DNA from: an uncultured Pseudomonadota bacterium
Lineage (GTDB): Bacteria > Pseudomonadota > Gammaproteobacteria > Burkholderiales > CAIKXV01
Length of the DNA stretch: 33,769 nt
Reading direction: 5' to 3'
NCBI GenBank assembly: GCA_903831455.1
Contig: CAIKXV010000011.1
Span: forward strand, 1 to 33,769
The number at the start of each line of letters is the position of its first letter. Position 1 is the stretch's first letter. Below the pieces are notes generated by a model. The model saw only the letters and a list, made by a program, of their open reading frames with translations, had not been told where the DNA came from and did no database searches. The translations under genes and the position numbers were made by a program. Shown here one piece after another: positions 28,584 through 33,769 of the stretch.

Positions 28584-30317
28584 ATGGCGGACACCAGGGT
28601 GGGCACGGTCGACATGCACTGCGAATACGACGTCGCGATCACGATGGACGACGGCCTGGTGCTGCGAGCCGACGTCTTCAGGCCCCGGGGCGAGGGCCGC
28701 TACCCGGTGCTCCTGACCTATGGGCCCTACGCGAAGGGGCTCGCCTTCCAGCAGGGCTATCCCAGCGCCTGGCAGCGCATGGTGGCCGAGCACCCCGACG
28801 TGGCCTACGGGTCGAGCAACCGCTACCAGAACTGGGAGGTGGTCGATCCCGAGAAGTGGGTGCCGGAAGGCTATGCCTGCGTGCGCGTGGACTCGCGGGG
28901 AGCGGGCCGCTCGCCCGGATACATCGACCCGTTCTCGCCGCGAGAGACTCGCGATTTCCACGACTGCATCGAATGGGCCGGCGTCCAGCCCTGGTCGAAC
29001 GGGCGGGTCGGCCTGAACGGCGTGTCCTACTTCGGCAGCAACCAGTGGCACGTCGCCTCGCTGCAGCCCCCGCACCTCGCGGCCATGTGCGTCTGGGAGG
29101 GTGCGGCCGACTGGTACCGCGACATGACGCACCACGGCGGCATCCTGTCCACCTTCTGGGCGAACTGGTTCGACATGCAGGTGAAGACCGTGCAGCACGG
29201 GCTGGGCGAGCGCGGGGCGCGTTCGGCGGTCACCGGCGAACTCGTCTGCGGCGACCAGACGCTGTCCGACGCGCAACTGGCCGCCAACCGCTGCCAGTTC
29301 GGCGACGACGTGCTGGCCCACCCGCTCGACGACGAGTACCACCGCGCGCGCTCGCCGCAGTGGGATCGCATCACGGTGCCCCTGCTGTCGGCGGCCAACT
29401 GGGGCGGGCAGGGCCTGCACCCGCGCGGCAACTTCGAGGGCTTCACGCAGGCCGCCTCGAAGCACAAGTGGCTGGAGGCGCACGGGCTCGAGCACTGGAC
29501 GCACTTCTATACCGACTATGGCCGGCGGCTGCAGCTGCGCTTCTTCGACCACTTCCTGAAGGGGGTGGACAACGGGCAGGACCGTTCGCCGCGGGTGCTG
29601 CTGCAGGTGCGCCACCTCGATCGTTTCGTCGAGCGCAGCGAACAGGAGTGGCCGATCGCGCGTACGCGCTGGACACGCTGGCATCTCGACGCCGGACCGG
29701 CGGCGATGGCGCCGCAGCCGGCAGTCGCGAGCGCCTCGCGCGAGTTCGAGGCGCTGGGCAACGGCGTGACCTTCTTCTCCGCGCCGCTGGAGCGGGAGAC
29801 CGAGTTCACCGGACCGCTCGCCGCCCGGTTGTGGGTGTCGTCGAGCACCGAGGACGCGGACCTCTTCCTGGTGTTTCGCGTGTTCTCGCCGGACCTGCGC
29901 GAAGTGGTGTTCATGGGCGCGATCGATCCGCACACGCCGGTGGCCCAGGGCTGGCTGCGCGCCTCGCACCGTCGCCTCGACGCCTCGCGGAGCGAGCCGT
30001 GGCGCCCGTACCACGCGCACGACCGTCGCGAGCCGCTGGTCCCCGGTGAGCCGGTGGCGCTCGACATCGAGCTCTGGCCCACCTGCATCGTCGTGCCGGC
30101 CGGCTACCGGCTGGCGCTCTCGGTGCTGGGTCGCGACTACGAGTGGCAGTCGAGCACCGGCGCGCGGCTGTCGAACTTCAAGAACGAGCTGAAGGGCTGC
30201 GGCCCGTTCCTGCACGATGACCCGCGTGACCGCCCGCGCGCGATCTACGGCGGGCGCACCACCGTGCACACCGGACCCGGGCACGAATCCTGGCTGCTGC
30301 TGCCGGACATTCCCTGA
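28584..30317 (+). CDS. CocE/NonD family hydrolase
   Basis: AITMDDGLVLRADVFRPRGEGRYPVLLTYGPY, RVDSRGAGRSPG, LNGVSYFGSNQW, C-terminal jelly-roll-like domain. Confidence 0.92.
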   Translation: MADTRVGTVDMHCEYDVAITMDDGLVLRADVFRPRGEGRYPVLLTYGPYAKGLAFQQGYPSAWQRMVAEHPDVAYGSSNRYQNWEVVDPEKWVPEGYACVRVDSRGAGRSPGYIDPFSPRETRDFHDCIEWAGVQPWSNGRVGLNGVSYFGSNQWHVASLQPPHLAAMCVWEGAADWYRDMTHHGGILSTFWANWFDMQVKTVQHGLGERGARSAVTGELVCGDQTLSDAQLAANRCQFGDDVLAHPLDDEYHRARSPQWDRITVPLLSAANWGGQGLHPRGNFEGFTQAASKHKWLEAHGLEHWTHFYTDYGRRLQLRFFDHFLKGVDNGQDRSPRVLLQVRHLDRFVERSEQEWPIARTRWTRWHLDAGPAAMAPQPAVASASREFEALGNGVTFFSAPLERETEFTGPLAARLWVSSSTEDADLFLVFRVFSPDLREVVFMGAIDPHTPVAQGWLRASHRRLDASRSEPWRPYHAHDRREPLVPGEPVALDIELWPTCIVVPAGYRLALSVLGRDYEWQSSTGARLSNFKNELKGCGPFLHDDPRDRPRAIYGGRTTVHTGPGHESWLLLPDIP

Positions 30318-30499
30318 TCGGGGCCCGGCGCGATCAGGTTGCAGGCGAGGCTGCCCGGCGGGGGCGTCCCTCGACCGCGCGGGGCCTCATCGCGGGGCAT
30401 GGCCTGCGACGTCGCCGTCGCCGCCGCGTGGCATCGCGAGGGCTCGCTACACTGTCGACCCGTTCGCCCTGATCCCTCGCCATCCCTCGGAGTCCCGTC

Positions 30500-31150
30500 A
30501 TGACCGCACCCGTGCTGTACGGCTTCTGGCGCTCGCTCGCCACCTTCCGTGTTCGTGTCGCGCTCAACCTCAAGGGCCTGGAGGCTCGCGAGACATCGAT
30601 CGACATCTTCAACGGTGCCCAGTACGACCCGGAGTTCATGGCGGTCAACCCGATGTCGGCCGTGCCGGCCCTGGTCGAGGAGGGCCAGGCAGCCCTGACC
30701 CAGTCCCTCGCGATCATCGAGTACCTCGACGAGACGCATCCGGCGCCGCCGCTGCTGCCACCCACGCCGCGCGGGCGCGCGGAGGCGCGCGCGCTCGCGC
30801 TCATGGTGGCGGCCGACGCTCACCCGCTGGTCGTGCCGCGGGTGCGCAACTACCTGTCGGGCGTGCTCGGGCTCGATGAGCCCGCCCGCAACGCCTGGAT
30901 CGCGCACTGGAGCCGCGCGGCACTGGCCGCCCTCGAGCAGCGACTGGCCGGGCGGCCCGGCCCCTGGTGCATGGGCGAGCAGCTCACCCTTGCCGACATC
31001 TGCCTGGCCACCCACGTGGCCGGGGCGAAGCTCACCGGTATCGACCTGACCGACTTCCCGGCCAGTCTCGCGATCGCCGAGCGCGCACTCGCGCTCGAGC
31101 CCTTCGCCCGGGCGCATCCCTTGCGCCAGGCCGGGGCACCTGCACGCTGA
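30500..31150 (+). CDS. Glutathione S-transferase, maleylacetoacetate isomerase-like
   Basis: FWRSLATFRVRVALNLKGLEA, NPMSAVPALVEEG, LTQSLAIIEYLDETHP, LTLADICLATHV. Confidence 0.85.
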   Translation: MTAPVLYGFWRSLATFRVRVALNLKGLEARETSIDIFNGAQYDPEFMAVNPMSAVPALVEEGQAALTQSLAIIEYLDETHPAPPLLPPTPRGRAEARALALMVAADAHPLVVPRVRNYLSGVLGLDEPARNAWIAHWSRAALAALEQRLAGRPGPWCMGEQLTLADICLATHVAGAKLTGIDLTDFPASLAIAERALALEPFARAHPLRQAGAPAR

Positions 31151-31465
31151 GCCCCGTGGTCGCCTTCGGGCAGGCGGGCGCTGCGTGCAAAGGCCTGCCC
31201 GCGCGTCGGCGGGTACGGGCATGGACAGTGCCTGCGCCGTCGGCTTGCGGTCGCCGGAGTGGCGTAGGGTGCGGTCGGAGCGATCCACGCAACCGGCCGG
31301 CCCGCGGCCGCCGTGCATGCGGCGTGCAGGGGCGAGGTTTCGGCCGATGGTCTCATCCGTGCGGGGCGACCTGTCGCCCGCGTCCCGTCGCCCCGACGCG
31401 AGGGGGGCGGCCGCGGTTGCTCCGCCGGCCCCGCGGCCGCGGCACCCCGAAGACCCCTTGAGGAG

Positions 31466-32086
31466 ATGACGATGATGACCCGACCCATCGAGCTGTCCGC
31501 GCGTGGCCTGGCCCTGCTCGTGCTGTTCGCGCTGGCGGGGCTTTCGCTCGCGCAGACGCCCCAGAACGTGCGCATCCGCGGCACCGTGACGGCGGTGGAG
31601 TCCGGCGTGCTCGCGCTGCGCACGCGCGAGGGCACGGCCCTGCGCATCCGGCTGGTCGAGTCCACGGCGGTGGCCACCGCGCGGGCGATCGCGCTTGCCG
31701 ACCTCTCGCGCGACACCTACGTCGGGGTCACGGCGGTGAGGGCACCCGACGGCACCCTGGTCGCGCGCGGCCTGCACACGCTGCCGAAGACGGCCGCCGA
31801 GGGACACGGGGCCTGGGACCTCGAGCCCGGCGCGACGATGACCAACGCCTACATCGCGGCCGATGCGCAGGTGGGCGACGGGCGCGAGCTGACCATGTCC
31901 TTCAAGGGCGGCACGGTGCGGGTGCGCGTGCCGCCCGGCACCCCTGTGGTCACCACCGACCCGGCGAGCCGCGAGGCGCTGGTGCCCGGTCGCTACGTGT
32001 TCATGGCGGCGCGGCTCGATGCCGACGACACGCTGACCGCGCTGCGCATCACGGTGGAGAAGGACGGCGTGCGTCCCCCCCAGTAG
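31466..32086 (+). CDS. Exported hypothetical protein (DUF5666-like beta domain possible)
   Basis: Signal peptide RGLALLVLFALAGLSLAQ; VRIRGTVTAVESGVLALRTREG; RBS aggag just upstream (start could be 31472). Confidence 0.65.
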   Translation: MTMMTRPIELSARGLALLVLFALAGLSLAQTPQNVRIRGTVTAVESGVLALRTREGTALRIRLVESTAVATARAIALADLSRDTYVGVTAVRAPDGTLVARGLHTLPKTAAEGHGAWDLEPGATMTNAYIAADAQVGDGRELTMSFKGGTVRVRVPPGTPVVTTDPASREALVPGRYVFMAARLDADDTLTALRITVEKDGVRPPQ

Positions 32087-32093
32087 GGCCTTC

Positions 32094-32588
32094 ATGAAGC
32101 GACTGCTCAAGCTCCTGCATGAACTCGCCGGCATCGGCATCACCGGCGCGCTCGCCTGCCAGCTGGTGCTGCTCGCGCGCGCGCCCGCGGACATCACGCT
32201 GCCCGCCTATGCGGCGCTGCGCCAGGCGATCGTGGCCATCCACGGCTGGATCCTGCTGCCCTCGCTCGCGCTGGTCCTGGTGAGCGGCCTCGCCGCGATG
32301 GCGTTGCACTATCCGTTCGCTCAGTCGCGCTGGGTATGGGCGAAGGCGATTACCGGCATCGGGCTGCTCGAGGGCACGCTGGTCATCGTGATGGGCACCG
32401 GCCGGCGCGCAGCCGAACTGGTGACCGAGGCGCCCTCCTCGGCCGATACCGCGGCGCTCATGAGCGAACTCATGCGCACCGAGTGGATCGGGCTGTGGAC
32501 GGTGTTCGCGCTCTGCATGGTCAACGTCGTGCTGGGCGTGCTTCGCCCGCGCCTCGACTGGCCACGCGCGAAGCCGCGACCGGCCTAG
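32094..32588 (+). CDS. Small integral membrane protein (DUF2269-like, tentative)
   Basis: 164 aa with about four hydrophobic segments; starts 8 bp after the upstream stop. Confidence 0.6.
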   Translation: MKRLLKLLHELAGIGITGALACQLVLLARAPADITLPAYAALRQAIVAIHGWILLPSLALVLVSGLAAMALHYPFAQSRWVWAKAITGIGLLEGTLVIVMGTGRRAAELVTEAPSSADTAALMSELMRTEWIGLWTVFALCMVNVVLGVLRPRLDWPRAKPRPA

Positions 32589-33250
32589 AGCCCGAACAGG
32601 TTGCCGCGGGCGCAGGTCAGGTGCGCGAGCACCGCCTCGCGCGCGGCCGGTGCGTCCCGGGCCTCGAGGGCGGCCACGATGCGGCGGTGCTGGCGCTGGT
32701 AGTCGAGGCGCAGCGATTCGGTCACGATGCGATCGCGCAGCTTGCCGAAGGCCGCGTGCTGGCGAGCCTCGTGGAAGAGGTCGAAGATGCGGCCGATCAG
32801 CGTGTTGTGGGTGGAGGCGGCGACGGCCTGGTGCAGGGCCGCGTCCCACAGCTCGAACTGCGCGAGGGTGGTGGCGGCCTCGGCCCGCTGCAGGCACTGG
32901 TGCATGCGCGCGAAGTCGGCAGCGGTGGCGTGGACGACCACCAGTTCGACGACCGCGGGCTCGACCCGCAGTCTCGCCTCCATCAGCTCGGCCGGGCTGG
33001 TGCCGGGCAGGGCGGACTCCTCGCCGGCCGCGCGTGCGGGGGCGATGAACGTGCCGCGTCCGACCTCCCGGCGCAGCCGGCCGTCGGCCTCCAGTTCGGC
33101 GAGCGTGAGGCGCACTGCGTTGCGCGGCAGGCCGAACTGCCGGGCGAATTCCCGCTCGGTAGGCAGTCGCGTGCCCGCAGCGTCCGGGCTCGTGCTGCGC
33201 TCGAGGATGTACTGGCGCAGGGCGTGGCGGGAGCGGTCCGGCGGGGTCAT
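32585..33250 (-). CDS. GntR family regulator, FCD (FadR) subfamily
   Basis: RLPTEREFARQFGLPRNAVRLTLAELEADGRLRREVGRGTFI wHTH; LEARDAPAAREAVLAHL C-terminal FCD pattern. Confidence 0.93.
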   Translation of the reverse strand: MTPPDRSRHALRQYILERSTSPDAAGTRLPTEREFARQFGLPRNAVRLTLAELEADGRLRREVGRGTFIAPARAAGEESALPGTSPAELMEARLRVEPAVVELVVVHATAADFARMHQCLQRAEAATTLAQFELWDAALHQAVAASTHNTLIGRIFDLFHEARQHAAFGKLRDRIVTESLRLDYQRQHRRIVAALEARDAPAAREAVLAHLTCARGNLFGL

Positions 33251-33262
33251 GCGGGAACGCTA

Positions 33263-33282
33263 AACCAATTCGGCGATTGGTT
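33263..33282. promoter_or_regulatory. Inverted repeat AACCAAT-N6-ATTGGTT, candidate GntR operator
   Basis: Perfect 7-bp arms, 13 nt upstream of the GntR start codon. Confidence 0.65.
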
Positions 33283-33383
33283 CAAATGGGTTCACTACCC
33301 CTTCCCGGGGATGCTGCGGTGCATCAGTCGATCCGGGCGACCCGCTGGCCTGTGACTTCGAGGGGCGCAGGCGGCACTGCCCA

Positions 33384-33410
33384 GATTGGTCCATGTCAAT
33401 CGAACCAATC
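33384..33410. promoter_or_regulatory. Inverted repeat GATTGGT-N13-ACCAATC, candidate GntR operator
   Basis: Perfect 7-bp arms, same half-site as 33263-33282. Confidence 0.6.
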
Positions 33411-33420
33411 GGGATCTCCG

Positions 33421-33450
33421 TTGACGATTGGTCGGACGGACCGCTAGCAT
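33421..33450 (+). promoter_or_regulatory. Sigma70-like promoter TTGACG-N18-TAGCAT with GATTGGT half-site overlapping -35/spacer
   Basis: Upstream of ATG 33565; third ATTGGT copy at 33427-33432. Confidence 0.45.
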
Positions 33451-33564
33451 TCCGCTGGTTGAGTCGCGATGCAGACCGCGGTGTCGGGCGCCTGGCCTGG
33501 CGGGTGCGGCCTCCGTCCGGGACCGTTCCGGGCGGCGACGCATCGCCCGCCCGGAGACGTCATA

Positions 33565-33769
33565 ATGGCCGATGCCCAGTTGCAGTCCGCGCTTGCCCAC
33601 TGGGCCCCGCGCCTCATCGCCAATGGCATTCCCCTGGCCGACTTCCAGGACGTGACTGCGAGCCTGGAGTCGTGGGAGGGCTGGTGCCGGGCCTGGGTGG
33701 CGCGTGGCGAGGTGCACGAGCAACTGGGCGAGGCCGATCTCGCGCGCGGCTGGCGGCTGTCGGCAGGCG
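33565..33769 (+). CDS. Alpha/beta hydrolase, N-terminal fragment truncated by window end
   Basis: MADAQLQSALAHWAPRLIANGIPLADFQDVTASLESWEGWCRAWVARGEVHEQLGEADLARGWRLSAG, open to window end; resembles N-termini of 2,6-dihydroxypseudooxynicotine-hydrolase-like proteins. Confidence 0.6.
   Translation, partial: MADAQLQSALAHWAPRLIANGIPLADFQDVTASLESWEGWCRAWVARGEVHEQLGEADLARGWRLSAG

Noticed and set aside
26724-30284. 1186-aa ORF on the minus strand
   Set aside because: Only its 3' part (26724-27554) has family signal (amidohydrolase). The rest is low-complexity R/G/A/H-rich translation antisense to CocE and out of frame with the HIBADH gene; a GC-rich open-frame artefact.

Overview
High-GC proteobacterial chromosomal window. 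The Bug-type substrate-binding protein and gene content suggest Betaproteobacteria/Burkholderiales, but this is inference. It opens with housekeeping genes (lipB end, lipA, a DUF4197-like protein, typA/bipA). These are followed by a mostly catabolic stretch: an Ldh2-type dehydrogenase, two separate two-subunit molybdenum hydroxylases (IorAB/NicAB-like), a compact organic-acid CoA operon (about 9.2-19.4 kb), a RidA-like protein, a universal stress protein, a CMD/AhpD-like protein, a frameshifted ketopantoate-reductase-like gene, an amidohydrolase, a HIBADH-like reductase, a CocE/NonD hydrolase, a MaiA-like GST, and an FCD-type GntR regulator divergent from a truncated alpha/beta hydrolase. The most interesting part is the 9.2-19.4 kb cluster. 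It has a Bug SBP, acyl-CoA dehydrogenase, fused double CoA transferase, single CoA transferase, MmgE/PrpD, BadH-like SDR, IclR, crotonase and MenB/BadI-like crotonase. This resembles a CoA-transferase-activated version of the cyclohexanecarboxylate (Ali/Bad) pathway, but several enzymes have non-canonical residues at positions that are normally catalytic. I saw no rRNA, tRNA, CRISPR array, transposase or phage gene. All family calls come from reading motifs by eye; no database search was run.
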